Source: Streptomyces albireticuli
GTDB lineage: Bacteria; Actinomycetota; Actinomycetes; Streptomycetales; Streptomycetaceae
Direction of reading: 5' to 3'
DNA: 64,000 nucleotides
NCBI RefSeq assembly: GCF_021228125.1
Contig: NZ_JAJQQS010000021.1
Span: forward strand, 62,001-126,000
Shown: positions 54,114-63,587 of the stretch, piece after piece
Layout: each line of letters starts with the position of its first letter
Numbering within the stretch: position 1 is the stretch's first letter
Notes under the pieces: generated by a model
What the model was told of the DNA's origin: nothing
Databases searched by the model: none
Seen by the model: the letters and a program-made list of their open reading frames with translations, nothing else
Position numbers and translations under genes: made by a program

Positions 54114-55583
54114 ATGGACAACGTCGTCCCCGCCGATTCCGAAGGCGCAATAGAAACCCGCGGCATCGAGCCCGTACCGGATCACGAGCGCCACGGCAGG
54201 GTCCGCGAGCTCTTCCCGACCTGGGTCGCCGCCAACATCAGTGTGCTGCTGCTCACCATGGGCGCCGCCCTGGTGGTCTTCAACCAGCTGAACTTCTGGC
54301 AGGTCCTCATCGTCGCCGCGTGCGCCGCGCTCGCGTCGTTCGGCATGGTCGGCGTGCTGTCGGTCTCCGGCAAGTGGGGCGGTGCCCCCGGCGCGATGCT
54401 CTCCCGCGCGACCTTCGGTGTCCGCGGCAACCTCTTCCCGGGCGCGATCCTCTGGGTCGCCCGCTTCGGATGGGAGACGATCAACGCGGTCACCGGCGCG
54501 TACGCGGTGCTGACCGTTCTGGACCTGCTCTTCGGCATCAAGAGCAACAACATCCTCATCGTCATCACGCTGTTCGTGTTCGTCGCCTGCACCTTCCTGG
54601 TGAGCGGCATGGGCCGTAAGGCCCTGAACGTGTGCAACACGTGGTCGACGTACCTCTTCGGCATCTTCAGCGTGCTGGTGCTCGGCTACCTGATCGCCAA
54701 CATCCACTGGGACGACGTCTTCTCCAAGCCCGCCGGCACCACGGCGATGATGATCGCCGGTATCGGCACCATCGCCGCCGGTGGCATCAGCTGGGTGCCC
54801 ACCGGCCCCGACTTCACGCGCTACCTCCCGCACGCCGCGTCCGGCAAGAAGATCGCCGGTGTGACGATCTCCGGCGCCGGTCTCGTGATGGTCCCGATGG
54901 TCCTGATGGGCGCGGTCATGGCCGTGGCCACCCCGGGCCTCGCCGACGCGCCGGACCCGGTCTCCTTCCTCGGCGACATCCTGCCGACCTGGCTGGCCGT
55001 GCCGTACCTGATCACCGCGATCGTCGGCATGCTGCTGATCAACAGCCTCTCGATGTACTCCGCCGGCTTCACCGCCCAGACCATGGGCGTGAAGCTGCCG
55101 CGCGCGATGGCCGTCAGCATCAACGCCCTGATCTCGCTGGTCGGCGGCCTGCTGCTGATGCTGGTCGCGAAGAGCTTCCTCAGCTCCTTCATCACCTTCC
55201 TGATCCTGCTCGCGGTCTCCTTCTCCGCCTGGATCGGCGTCTACGCCGTCGACATGGCCCGCCGCCGGACGCGCGCCGTGCGCTACGACGCGGAGGGCCT
55301 GATGGACACCGGCCGCACCAGCCGCTACTGGTACGTCGGCGGTTTCTGCTGGCAGGCGATGACGGCCTGGACCGTCGCGCTGGCCGCCGGTATCTGCTTC
55401 ACGAAGTGCGACTGGTTCACCGGTCCGCTGGCCTCCACGTTCGTCGGCAAGTACGGCCTGAGCTGGGCCGCGACGATCGCGATCTCGGCGATCCTGATGG
55501 CGGTGCTGCCCACGCCGAAGGAGGGCGGCTCCTCCTCGGAGGCGGCTGAGGCCGCTTCTTCTCCGGAGAAGGTCGCGGCGTAG
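54114..55583 (+). CDS. NCS1 family cytosine/purine permease
   Basis: 489 residues with about 12 membrane helices. The motifs WVAANISVLLLTMGAAL and WVPTGPDFTRYLP match the nucleobase-cation-symport-1 (cytosine/purine/allantoin) family. ATG 54114 has CGGAG eight bases upstream, so earlier in-frame starts are not used. It is divergent from ftsY (230 bases) and ends at a strong terminator. The substrate cannot be told from sequence. Confidence 0.88.
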   Translation: MDNVVPADSEGAIETRGIEPVPDHERHGRVRELFPTWVAANISVLLLTMGAALVVFNQLNFWQVLIVAACAALASFGMVGVLSVSGKWGGAPGAMLSRATFGVRGNLFPGAILWVARFGWETINAVTGAYAVLTVLDLLFGIKSNNILIVITLFVFVACTFLVSGMGRKALNVCNTWSTYLFGIFSVLVLGYLIANIHWDDVFSKPAGTTAMMIAGIGTIAAGGISWVPTGPDFTRYLPHAASGKKIAGVTISGAGLVMVPMVLMGAVMAVATPGLADAPDPVSFLGDILPTWLAVPYLITAIVGMLLINSLSMYSAGFTAQTMGVKLPRAMAVSINALISLVGGLLLMLVAKSFLSSFITFLILLAVSFSAWIGVYAVDMARRRTRAVRYDAEGLMDTGRTSRYWYVGGFCWQAMTAWTVALAAGICFTKCDWFTGPLASTFVGKYGLSWAATIAISAILMAVLPTPKEGGSSSEAAEAASSPEKVAA

Positions 55584-55625
55584 CGCGTAGCGCCTGCGGC
55601 GCGCGCCCGCACCTGGTTCACCGAG

Positions 55626-55659
55626 CGTCCCCTTCGCCGTTGTCACGGCGGAGGGGACG
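55626..55659 (+). terminator. Intrinsic terminator after the NCS1 permease
   Basis: A 15-bp stem with one G-U pair (55626-55640 with 55645-55659) is followed by TTTCTGTTTGTT. Confidence 0.85.
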
Positions 55660-55955
55660 TTTCTGTTTGTTGCGGGACTCTGTTTGTGCGGGACCGTCTG
55701 TACGGGCCGCTCCGCGGCGGCCGTCTCCCGGGGGGCGCGGTCGCGGGCACACCGCCGCGCCGCGCCGCGCCGCCTCCGGCGGAACCTGTGGGGGCTGGGG
55801 CCGGGGGCGGGGCGCTCCGGGGTGTCGCGGGACTGCTTCGCTTTACGTCCTGCGGCACCCCTGCGCGTCCCGCCCCCTGCGTTCCCGGCTGCCCCGTCCA
55901 GGGCCCCGGGGCGGAGCCTGCCCTCCATCGTCACCGGGAGGCGTACGTACACACA
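55660..55955. other. Non-coding gap between permease and glcP terminators
   Basis: About 296 bases, extremely GC-rich, with short inverted repeats. It is open in several + frames, but these lack a ribosome site and codon pattern. I see no gene in it. Confidence 0.55.
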
Positions 55956-56001
55956 AAAGGGCGCTGCCCCGGCTCGTCGGTGAGCCGGGGCAGCGTCCTT
56001 T
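55956..56001 (-). terminator. Terminator after glcP
   Basis: A 20-bp stem (55956-55975 with 55982-56001), one mismatch, 6-base loop. On the minus strand a TTT-ending arm follows. Placed 21 bases after the glcP stop. Confidence 0.8.
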
Positions 56002-56022
56002 GAGGAGAGGGCAGCGGGGGGG

Positions 56023-57441
56023 TTAGCCCATCTCCTCCAACGCCTTGCCCTTGGTCTCCTTCACGAACTTCATCACGAAGGGGATCGAGAGCACGGCGAA
56101 GACCGTGTAGATCACGTACGTACCGGACAGGTTCCAGTCCGCCAGGCTCGGGAAGCTCGCGGTGATGGCCCAGTTGGCGACCCACTGCGCGGAGGCCGCC
56201 ACACCGAGCGCCGCTGCGCGGATGCGGTTCGGGAACATCTCGCCGAGGAAGACCCAGACCACGACGCCCCACGAGAGGGCGAAGAAGAGCACGAACGCGT
56301 GGGCCGCGATCAGGGCCACCGTGCCCTCGGTGGTCGGCAGGGAGCCGTCGGCGGCCTTGGCGGAGAAGGCCCACGCCTCCAGGGCCAGGGAGACCGCCAT
56401 ACCGGCGGAGCCGACGAGCGCGAGCGGCTTGCGGCCGATGCGGTCGACGAAGATCATCGCGATCACGGTGCCGACGATGTTGATGATCGACGTGGTGAAC
56501 GAGTAGAGGAACGAGTCGCTCGGGTCGATGCCGACGGACTGCCAGAGGGTGGCCGAGTAGTAGAAGGCCACGTTGATGCCGACGAGCTGCTGGAAGACCG
56601 AGAGGCCGATGCCGACCCAGACGATGGGCAGCAGGCCCGCCTTGCCGCCGAGGAGGTCCTTGAAGGTGGACTTCTGCTCGCTGTGCATGGCGAGCTCGAT
56701 CTCGGTGACGCGCTTGTCGAGGTCGACGGTGTGGCCCTCGACGTCGGCCAGGACGGCCTTCGCGCGGTCGATCTTGCCGACGGAGATCAGGAAGCGCGGC
56801 GACTCGGGGATCGCGAAGGAGAGCAGGCCGTAGAGGACGGCCGGGACGACCATGACGCCGAGCATCAGCTGCCAGGCCTCGATGCCCATCACGTGACCGC
56901 GCTGGTCACCGTCGGCGAGGTTGAGGATGCCCCAGTTGACGAGCTGGGAGACGGCGATGCCCACCACGATGGCGGCCTGCTGGAAGGAGCCGAGGCGACC
57001 GCGGTACGCGGGCGGGGAGACCTCGGCGATGTAGGCCGGGCCGATGACGGAGGCCATACCGATGGCGATGCCGCCGAGGACGCGCCAGAAGGCCAGGTCC
57101 CAGAGGGCGAAGGGCAGTGCCGAGCCGACCGCGCTGATCGTGAAGAGCGTCGCGGAGATCTGCATGACGCGGATCCGGCCGATGCGGTCCGCGAGGCGGC
57201 CGGCGGTGGCGGCACCGATCGCGCAGCCGATCAGGGCGATGGCGATGACCTGGGCCAGGGCGGCGGAGCCGATGTCGTACTTCCCGCGGATGCCCTCGAC
57301 AGCGCCGTTGATCACGGAACTGTCGTAGCCGAAGAGGAAGCCACCCATGGCCGCTGCCGCGGTGATGAAGATGACATGGCCGAGGTGGTCCGGCTGGGCC
57401 TTGCGGCCCTCGGACCCCTGCGCCGTCGCAGTGCTGGTCAA
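56023..57441 (-). CDS. glcP: Glucose permease, MFS sugar porter
   Basis: 472 residues, 12 helices. Sugar-porter marks are GFLFGYDSSVINGAV, RLADRIGRIRVMQ, PESPRFL, QQLVGINVAFYYS and the repeat VDRIGRKPL. It is at the position of glcP (glucose/H+ symporter) next to smc. I chose the TTG at 57441 because AGGAG stands six bases upstream and the length equals the family; the longer ATG start (57510) has its AAGGAG only two bases away. Confidence 0.9.
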   Translation of the reverse strand: MTSTATAQGSEGRKAQPDHLGHVIFITAAAAMGGFLFGYDSSVINGAVEGIRGKYDIGSAALAQVIAIALIGCAIGAATAGRLADRIGRIRVMQISATLFTISAVGSALPFALWDLAFWRVLGGIAIGMASVIGPAYIAEVSPPAYRGRLGSFQQAAIVVGIAVSQLVNWGILNLADGDQRGHVMGIEAWQLMLGVMVVPAVLYGLLSFAIPESPRFLISVGKIDRAKAVLADVEGHTVDLDKRVTEIELAMHSEQKSTFKDLLGGKAGLLPIVWVGIGLSVFQQLVGINVAFYYSATLWQSVGIDPSDSFLYSFTTSIINIVGTVIAMIFVDRIGRKPLALVGSAGMAVSLALEAWAFSAKAADGSLPTTEGTVALIAAHAFVLFFALSWGVVVWVFLGEMFPNRIRAAALGVAASAQWVANWAITASFPSLADWNLSGTYVIYTVFAVLSIPFVMKFVKETKGKALEEMG

Positions 57442-57639
57442 CGTGAACTCCTGAGGCCCGGCGGCATTGCCGGGCGTGGGGGGCTGGCCCTTCAAGTGGG
57501 GCATAACTCCTTGGGGCCCACCACTTGAAGGTATTAGCAACGGTGCAGACCTTATGCCTTCATTTTTCTAAGTCAATAGGTCGTAACCAAGAAGTTTCCT
57601 CAGCGCTTCCCCAGTGTTGCGTTCAACACTTGAAGACGA

Positions 57640-60600
57640 TCACCGCAGGCGCTGGCTGATGACCTTCGAAACCCCATCCCCCTGCATGGAGACGCCGTAG
57701 AGGGCGTCCGCGACCTCCATGGTCCGTTTCTGGTGGGTGATCACGATCAGCTGGGAGCTCTCCTGGAGTTCTTCCATGATCCTGATCAGCCGCTGGAGGT
57801 TGGTGTCGTCCAGCGCCGCCTCGACCTCGTCCATCACGTAGAACGGGCTCGGACGGGCCTTGAAGATCGCCACCAGCAGCGCCACCGCCGTCAGCGAGCG
57901 CTCGCCGCCCGACAGCAGCGACAGCCGCTTGACCTTCTTCCCCGGCGGGCGCGCCTCGACGTCCACACCGGTTGCGAGCATGTCGCCGGGATCGGTCAGG
58001 ACGAGCCTTCCCTCGCCCCCGGGGAACAGCCGGGAGAACACGCCCTCGAACTCACGGGCCGTGTCCCGGTACGCCTCCGTGAAGACCTCTTCGACGCGCT
58101 TGTCGACGTCCTTGACGACCTGGAGCAGGTCGCTGCGGGTCTTCTTCAGGTCCTCCAGCTGTTCGGAGAGGAACCGGTGACGCTCCTCCAGCGCCGCGAA
58201 CTCCTCCAGGGCCAGCGGGTTCACCTTGCCCAGCTGCTGGTACGCGCGCTCGGCCGCCCGCAGCCGCTTCTCCTGCTCGGCCCGCACGTACGGCACGGTC
58301 CCCGGGTCGTCCGACGGTTCCTCGCCGTCGGCCGGAGCCCGCGGTACGGGCCGGTCCGGCCCGTACTCGGCGACCAGCGCCGTCGGCTCCACGCCCAGCT
58401 CCTCCAGGGCCCTGGCCTCCAGCTGCTCGATGCGCAGGCGCTTCTCGGCGCCCAGGACCTCGCCCTTGTGCACCGAGTCCGTGAGTTTGTCGAGCTCGCT
58501 CTTGAGCTCCCGGCCGCGGTTCCGCTCGGCGACCAGCTCGCGTTCCCGTTCGGCCTTGACCGCCTCGGCGTGGGTGCGCTCCTGCTCGGCACGGACGAGG
58601 GACACCTCGACGTGCGCCAGCAGCTGACGGGCACCGGCCGCCACGGCCGAGGCGACCCGCTCCTCGTGCCGCAGCCGGGCGCGCCGCTGCTCGGCGCGCG
58701 CCCGGGCCTCCCGCTCGGCGCGCGCCGCCCGGTCGAGTCCGTCCGCCCGGCCGGCGAGCGCCTTGACCCGCTCCTCGTGCGTACGGACCTGGAGGCGCGC
58801 CTCCATCTCGGTCTGGCGGGCGTTGGCCCCGTCGGCGGCGAGCCGGTCGCGGACGGCGGTGTCGGGCTCGTCGGTGTCCTCGGGGGCCGCCTCCTCCGTC
58901 ACCGCCAGCTGTGCGGCGAGTTCACCGGCCTCCTCGGTGGCCCGGACGAGCGCCTCCTCGGCCCGGGTCACGGCCGCGGCCGTCCTGCCCGCCTCGTCGG
59001 CCGCCGCGCGGGCCCGGCCCGCGAGCCGCCCCAGCGCCTGGGCGACCTGGGACTTCTCACGGTCCGCGACGCCGCGCCGGGCCGCCAGCTCCTCCACGCG
59101 CGCGGCGCATGCCGTCCGTCGTTCGCCGGCGGAGTGCTGAGCGGCCGCCAGCTCCGCGCAGCGGGCGTCCAGTACGGCGAGTTCGGCCGTGGCCTCGTCC
59201 ACCGCCGAGTGGACCTCCAGGAGGCTCGGGGCGCCGCCGGAGCCGCCCTGTGCGAAGTGGGAGCCGAGCAGGTCGCCCTCGGCGGTGACGGCGGTGAGCT
59301 CCGGACGCGCCGCGACCAGCTCCTCGGCGTCCTCCAGCGTCGCGACGACCACGACGTCGCGCAGCAGCCGCGCGACCGCGGCCAGCGGGCCGGCGGGTCC
59401 GTGGACGAGGTCGGCGGCGGGCACGGCGCCCGCCGGCAGACCGGCGGGCCGCGGCCCGGGAACGTTCCCCGGGGTGGCGATCAGGAGTGCCGCCCGTCCC
59501 GCGTCGTCCTTACGGAGCAGCCGTAGCGCCCCGGCCGCCGTCGCCGTGTCCGTGACGGCCAGGGCGTCGGCCGCCGCTCCCAGCGCGGCGGCGACCGGCA
59601 GCTCGTGGCCGGGGGTGACGGAGAGCAGTTCCGCCGCCGGTCCGAGCAGTCCGCCCAATCGTTCCTGCGCCGCCAGCAGCGCGCCCGTGCCGTCCTTACG
59701 GCGCAAGCCGAGCGCAAGGGCGTCGCGGCGGGCCGCGGTCGCCGCGCGGCGGCGCTCGGCGGTCGTCGCCGCCTCTCGGGCCTCGGTCAGCGCGGCCTCG
59801 GCGGCGGCCAGCTCCCGGCGGGCCTCCTCGTACAGGCCGGTGAGCTCCGCGTCGCCGGCGTCGAGCCCTTCGACCTCGGCGCGGTGGCGCTCGTACTCCT
59901 CCTGGGCGGCGGTGGCCCGCTCCAGGGCCTCGTCACGGGCGGTGGCCAGCCGGTCGATCTCGGCCTGCGCGGAGGCCGCCCGGCCGTGGGCCGCCGTCAC
60001 CTTTCCCTGGAGCCGGGCCAGGCCCTCGCGGTGGGCGGCCACGGCCCGCGCGGCGTCCCTGAGCCGCCGTTCCTCCGCCGCCAGGCGGCGCTCCAGCTCG
60101 GCGCGGTGTTCCGCCGTGTCCTCCAGCGCGCGGCCCGCCGCCTCCAGGGCCGCCTCCAGCTCGGCTTCCTGCTCACGGACGCGGGCCGCCTCGCGCTCCA
60201 GGTCCTCCGGGTCGCGGCCGCGCCGCTCCTCACCGGGTGCCGAGGTGGCGCTCGTGACCCGCTGATCGGCGAGGCCGATCGTGCCGCGCACCCGTTCCGC
60301 GAGCCGGGACAGCTCGTACCAGGTCTGCTGGGCCCGGGCCAGGCGCGGGGCGAGGGTCCGGACCTGCTCCTCCAGCTCGGCCTCCCGCAGCGCCGCCTCG
60401 CGGAGACCGGCCTCGGCGGCCTCCTTGCGGGCCTTGAGCGCGGCCTCGTCCGCGAGCTCCGCGCGCAGCGCTTCCCGCAGGGTCACGAGGTCGTCGGCGA
60501 GCAGCCGCAGCCGGGCGTCGCGCAGATCCGCCTGGATGACCGCGGCCCGGCGCGCGACCGCGGCCTGCCGTCCCAGCGGCTTGAGCTGACGCCGGAGTTC

Positions 60601-61188
60601 GTCGGACAGGTCCTGCACGCGCGCGAGGTTGGCGCGCATGGCGTCGAGCTTCCGCAGCGCCTTCTCTTTGCGTTTGCGGTGCTTGAGTACGCCCGCGGCC
60701 TCCTCGATGAAGGCCCGGCGGCCGGTCGGGTCGGCGTGCAGGACGGAGTCGAGCTGCCCCTGGCCGACGATGACGTGCATCTCGCGGCCGATGCCGGAGT
60801 CGGAGAGCAGCTCCTGGATGTCGAGCAGCCGGCAGGTGTCACCGTTGAGCCGGTACTCGCTGCCGCCGTTGCGGAACATCGTCCGCGTGATGGTGACCTC
60901 GGCGTAGTCGATGGGGAGCGCGCCGTCGGAGTTGTCGATCGTGAGGGAGACCTCGGCGCGGCCCAGCGGAGGGCGGCCGGTCGTCCCGGCGAAGATGACG
61001 TCCTCCATCTTGCCGCCGCGCAGCGACTTCGCGCCCTGCTCGCCCATGACCCAGGAAAGGGCGTCGACGACATTGGACTTGCCCGACCCGTTGGGGCCGA
61101 CGACACAGGTGATGCCCGGTTCGAAGCGCAGGGTCGTCGCGGAAGCGAAGGATTTGAACCCACGCAGGGTCAAGCTCTTGAGGTGCAC
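57640..61188 (-). CDS. smc: Chromosome segregation ATPase SMC
   Basis: 1182 residues. N-terminal ATPase half: FKSFASATTL, Walker A GPNGSGKSN (about 32-40), Q-loop ENs in GEQGAKSL. Long coiled coils (about 170-500 and 670-1000) flank a hinge (about 510-640). C-terminal signature LLSGGERSLTAVALL and Walker B PFYVMDEVEAALDD. It compacts and orients the chromosome with ScpA and ScpB. GTG 61188 gives MHLKSLTLRGF; the later-start alternatives would remove the Walker region. Confidence 0.96.
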   Translation of the reverse strand: MHLKSLTLRGFKSFASATTLRFEPGITCVVGPNGSGKSNVVDALSWVMGEQGAKSLRGGKMEDVIFAGTTGRPPLGRAEVSLTIDNSDGALPIDYAEVTITRTMFRNGGSEYRLNGDTCRLLDIQELLSDSGIGREMHVIVGQGQLDSVLHADPTGRRAFIEEAAGVLKHRKRKEKALRKLDAMRANLARVQDLSDELRRQLKPLGRQAAVARRAAVIQADLRDARLRLLADDLVTLREALRAELADEAALKARKEAAEAGLREAALREAELEEQVRTLAPRLARAQQTWYELSRLAERVRGTIGLADQRVTSATSAPGEERRGRDPEDLEREAARVREQEAELEAALEAAGRALEDTAEHRAELERRLAAEERRLRDAARAVAAHREGLARLQGKVTAAHGRAASAQAEIDRLATARDEALERATAAQEEYERHRAEVEGLDAGDAELTGLYEEARRELAAAEAALTEAREAATTAERRRAATAARRDALALGLRRKDGTGALLAAQERLGGLLGPAAELLSVTPGHELPVAAALGAAADALAVTDTATAAGALRLLRKDDAGRAALLIATPGNVPGPRPAGLPAGAVPAADLVHGPAGPLAAVARLLRDVVVVATLEDAEELVAARPELTAVTAEGDLLGSHFAQGGSGGAPSLLEVHSAVDEATAELAVLDARCAELAAAQHSAGERRTACAARVEELAARRGVADREKSQVAQALGRLAGRARAAADEAGRTAAAVTRAEEALVRATEEAGELAAQLAVTEEAAPEDTDEPDTAVRDRLAADGANARQTEMEARLQVRTHEERVKALAGRADGLDRAARAEREARARAEQRRARLRHEERVASAVAAGARQLLAHVEVSLVRAEQERTHAEAVKAERERELVAERNRGRELKSELDKLTDSVHKGEVLGAEKRLRIEQLEARALEELGVEPTALVAEYGPDRPVPRAPADGEEPSDDPGTVPYVRAEQEKRLRAAERAYQQLGKVNPLALEEFAALEERHRFLSEQLEDLKKTRSDLLQVVKDVDKRVEEVFTEAYRDTAREFEGVFSRLFPGGEGRLVLTDPGDMLATGVDVEARPPGKKVKRLSLLSGGERSLTAVALLVAIFKARPSPFYVMDEVEAALDDTNLQRLIRIMEELQESSQLIVITHQKRTMEVADALYGVSMQGDGVSKVISQRLR

Positions 61189-61406
61189 GCGGAAGAACTC
61201 TACCGGCCGGGCGGCCAACGCCACGGCGTCGCCACGTCCCCTTGCCGCCGGGTCGCCGGCCTGCGCCCGTTTCCCTTTTTGGTTTCACGCCGGAACGTCC
61301 CGGGCACATCAGTGTCGTGAGGGGGGCAAAGGAAAAAACGACAAAATCGACCGGAATCGGCTGACGGTCATACGGTCGGACAGGCACGGCCCGGCGGGAT
61401 ACGACG

Positions 61407-61428
61407 AAGGGACGCCGAAGCGTCCCTT
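61407..61428 (-). terminator. Hairpin with UUCG loop after the small coiled-coil gene
   Basis: AAGGGACGC and GCGTCCCTT form a perfect 9-bp stem closed on the minus strand by TTCG, a very stable tetraloop. It lies 58 bases after the stop at 61487. Confidence 0.6.
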
Positions 61429-61486
61429 GCAACTCTCAAGCGGCTGACAGTGCAGCCCGACCAGGCCCCCGGGGCAGGGCTGGCGG

Positions 61487-61693
61487 TCAGGCGAGCGCAG
61501 GCTCCGCGTGGGATACGTCGATGCTGTCGAGCAACGAGTCGCCGTGGTGAGCGGCGGCAGACAGCGCGTCGTTCTCGGCCTGCATCCGGATGAGCTCGGA
61601 TTCCAGGTCCTGGACACGCTGCTGAAGCCGTCGCATCTCGGAGAGGACTCGGGGGTCGGAGCCGCCGACGTAACCGAGAAGCGCCTTTGCCAT
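61487..61693 (-). CDS. Small conserved coiled-coil protein
   Basis: 68 residues: MAKALLGYVGGSDPRVLSEM, then a helical heptad-like part (RRLQQRVQDLESELIRMQ) and a short acidic tail. ATG 61693 has GGAGG eight bases upstream. I know similar small proteins next to smc in streptomycetes, but no function. Its coiled coil could pair with itself or a partner. Confidence 0.8.
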   Translation of the reverse strand: MAKALLGYVGGSDPRVLSEMRRLQQRVQDLESELIRMQAENDALSAAAHHGDSLLDSIDVSHAEPALA

Positions 61694-62130
61694 GATGGAT
61701 GGTCCTCCACACTGAGTGACCGACCGAAGCGGTGTGGGTCGTGAGGGATTCGCACCCGCGGTGTCTGCCATCGCTACACAGTCTTCAATGCCAAACAGCT
61801 AAGGTGCGCGGGGCTTCCAGAGTCTCACCAAAAGTTTTGACGGTCAACACGATCACACCCCGTATCCGCAGGCGTCCCAAGGGTGCGCGGCGCGGAATGC
61901 GCGGCGACCGTCCCACCTGGGGCCCGGAGGGGCTGTGGAGATCATCCGTTGAGTGGCAGCCTTCCACGCCCGGGCCGAGTTGGCAACCATCAGGGAATTT
62001 CTGTCCTGTGAATATGCCATTGGCATATCAATAAGGTCATCGCGACCCATGCCACCCCTTCTTCACGAACCCCGTCTCCGACCTTCTCCCGCCTTCCCGG
62101 GAGAAGATTCGTTTTTTTGATCGGTAGGGG
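61694..62130. other. Long intergenic region between acyP and the small coiled-coil gene
   Basis: 437 bases with no supported gene. It is AT-richer than the genome average. It includes the palindrome TTGACGGTCAA near 61836-61846 and a hairpin with a T-run on the plus strand at 62083-62117. A promoter for the small gene must lie here. Confidence 0.5.
62083..62117 (+). terminator. Hairpin with T-run, plus-strand orientation
   Basis: CTTCTCCC (62083-62090) pairs with GGGAGAAG (62099-62106) and is followed on the plus strand by ATTCGTTTTTTT. No plus-strand gene is known upstream. On the minus strand it would only be a plain hairpin after acyP. Confidence 0.6.
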
Positions 62131-62412
62131 TCAACGAATCTCGAAACCGTCATAACCCCCTCGCGGCGTACCCCAGAGCTCGGTGACACCGTCCACGCGG
62201 CCGGGCGTGTCACCCTCACGCAGCCAATCGAGCAATTGTTCGCAGCTCGGGCGATCCCCCTCCGCGACGACCTGCACCCGTCCGTCGGCGAGATTCGAGG
62301 CGAAGCCGGCGAGCCCTCCGATACCCAAAGCGTTCTCGCGGGTGAACCAGCGGAAGCCGACACCCTGCACATGGCCGCGGACCCAGGCCGTCAGACGGAC
62401 ATCTTCGTTCAT
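62131..62412 (-). CDS. acyP: Acylphosphatase
   Basis: 93 residues with the full signature VRGHVQGVGFRWFTRENA (catalytic Arg) and GFASNLADGRVQVVAEG (catalytic Asn). It hydrolyses acyl phosphates such as carbamoyl phosphate. Start ATG 62412. Runs towards smc as in other streptomycetes. Confidence 0.95.
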   Translation of the reverse strand: MNEDVRLTAWVRGHVQGVGFRWFTRENALGIGGLAGFASNLADGRVQVVAEGDRPSCEQLLDWLREGDTPGRVDGVTELWGTPRGGYDGFEIR

Positions 62413-62544
62413 GTCTGCACGCTAACCGGCCAATTGCGTGCGCAGCACTTTGACCCCGTCCCTATTGCCGTACAGTCGCCGCTCAACAGGTCTAGCCCGT
62501 ACGAGTGACGCACGACAACGCCGAGCACGTAAGGAAGGCAGCGG

Positions 62545-63576
62545 ATGGGTCGCCATCGACGCTCTGCCCCACAGACCCCCCGCCGCACACCGGCGACTCC
62601 CCCCGCGGCCCCGGCTCCCCCGCCCCGCAGGACGGCCGGTTCCGGCCCCCCTCCCCCGACGACCCCGCTCCCCACGGCATCCGCCAGGCCCGCCGCACCC
62701 CCCGCGTCACAGGCGTCACCGGCCTCCTCGCGCCCCCGGGCCAAGGCACCCGTGCGGACGGGGCTGCTGGGCGCCTCCGCCGCGATGGCGATGGGCGTGG
62801 TCGCCGTCGCCTCCGGCTTCTTCTCCGGCGGTGACGCCCTCCAGCTCGGCAGCGGCCCGGGCGGCCCCGGCGGCGGGCAGGTGCGGACCGACGAACCGCC
62901 CGCGCTGGAGACCGGGGCCGAACCACCCGTCGTCCCCGCCCCCGGGCGCGGCCGGCTCCCGGTGGGCCAGGGCGTGGACCGCCCGCACGGCCACACCGCT
63001 CCCGTCGCCCGGTTCGACACCCCCGCCCCCGCCCCGGCCGACTCCGGGGCGCCCGCGCGGCCGGCCGCCGACCCCTCCACCCCGGCTCCCCCGGACGAGG
63101 CCCACGGCCCTCCGAGCCCCGTCGCCGCGGCCACCCCGGCCGTCGCGTACGGCTCCACGGGCGCCCGCCACCCGGAGCCCGCCGCCGACACCCTCCGGGC
63201 GGGCCCGGTGGCCCAGATCCTGGCCCTGGTCAACGAGGAACGGGCCAGGGCGGGCCTCAATCCCCTGGTCGCCAGCCACCGGCTCACCGTGCTCGCCCAG
63301 TCCTTCAGCGACGACATGGCCCGGCGCGGCTTCTTCTCCCACACCGACCCGGACGGCCGGACGCCCTGGGACCGCGCCGCCAAGCGCGGCATCGGCAATC
63401 TCGGCGGCGAGAACATCGCCCGCGGCCACCCGGACCCCCGCGCCGTGATGGAGGCGTGGATGCGCAGCACCGGCCACCGCGCCAACATCCTCAACCGCAC
63501 GTACCGCACCCTCGGGATCGGGGTGAACCTCACCGGTGCGAACGGCCCTTGGTGGACCCAGGACTTCGGCTATTGA
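62545..63576 (+). CDS. CAP (SCP/PR1-like) domain extracytoplasmic protein
   Basis: 343 residues. A long basic, Pro/Ala-rich N-terminus precedes a membrane segment (ASAAMAMGVVAVASGFF, about 78-94). A disordered Pro/Ala linker follows, then a CAP domain from about 225: VAQILALVNEERARAGLNPL, GENIARGHPD and TGHRANILNRTYRTLGIGV. The CAP His/Glu residues are present. Likely displayed outside the membrane. Role unknown. Confidence 0.88.
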   Translation: MGRHRRSAPQTPRRTPATPPAAPAPPPRRTAGSGPPPPTTPLPTASARPAAPPASQASPASSRPRAKAPVRTGLLGASAAMAMGVVAVASGFFSGGDALQLGSGPGGPGGGQVRTDEPPALETGAEPPVVPAPGRGRLPVGQGVDRPHGHTAPVARFDTPAPAPADSGAPARPAADPSTPAPPDEAHGPPSPVAAATPAVAYGSTGARHPEPAADTLRAGPVAQILALVNEERARAGLNPLVASHRLTVLAQSFSDDMARRGFFSHTDPDGRTPWDRAAKRGIGNLGGENIARGHPDPRAVMEAWMRSTGHRANILNRTYRTLGIGVNLTGANGPWWTQDFGY

Positions 63577-63587
63577 GCCGGCGCCCG

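Noticed and set aside
54069..55952. A 627-codon minus-strand frame
   Set aside because: Antisense to the NCS1 permease, with low-complexity Arg/Gly/Asp content.
55640..56026. A 128-codon plus-strand frame between permease and glcP
   Set aside because: It begins inside a terminator stem, has no ribosome site, and is Arg/Pro/Gly low-complexity.
61741..61812. tRNA-like pieces on the minus strand (GGGTGCGAATCCC and a D-arm-like stretch)
   Set aside because: The acceptor arms do not pair and there is no anticodon arm of proper size, so it is not a tRNA.
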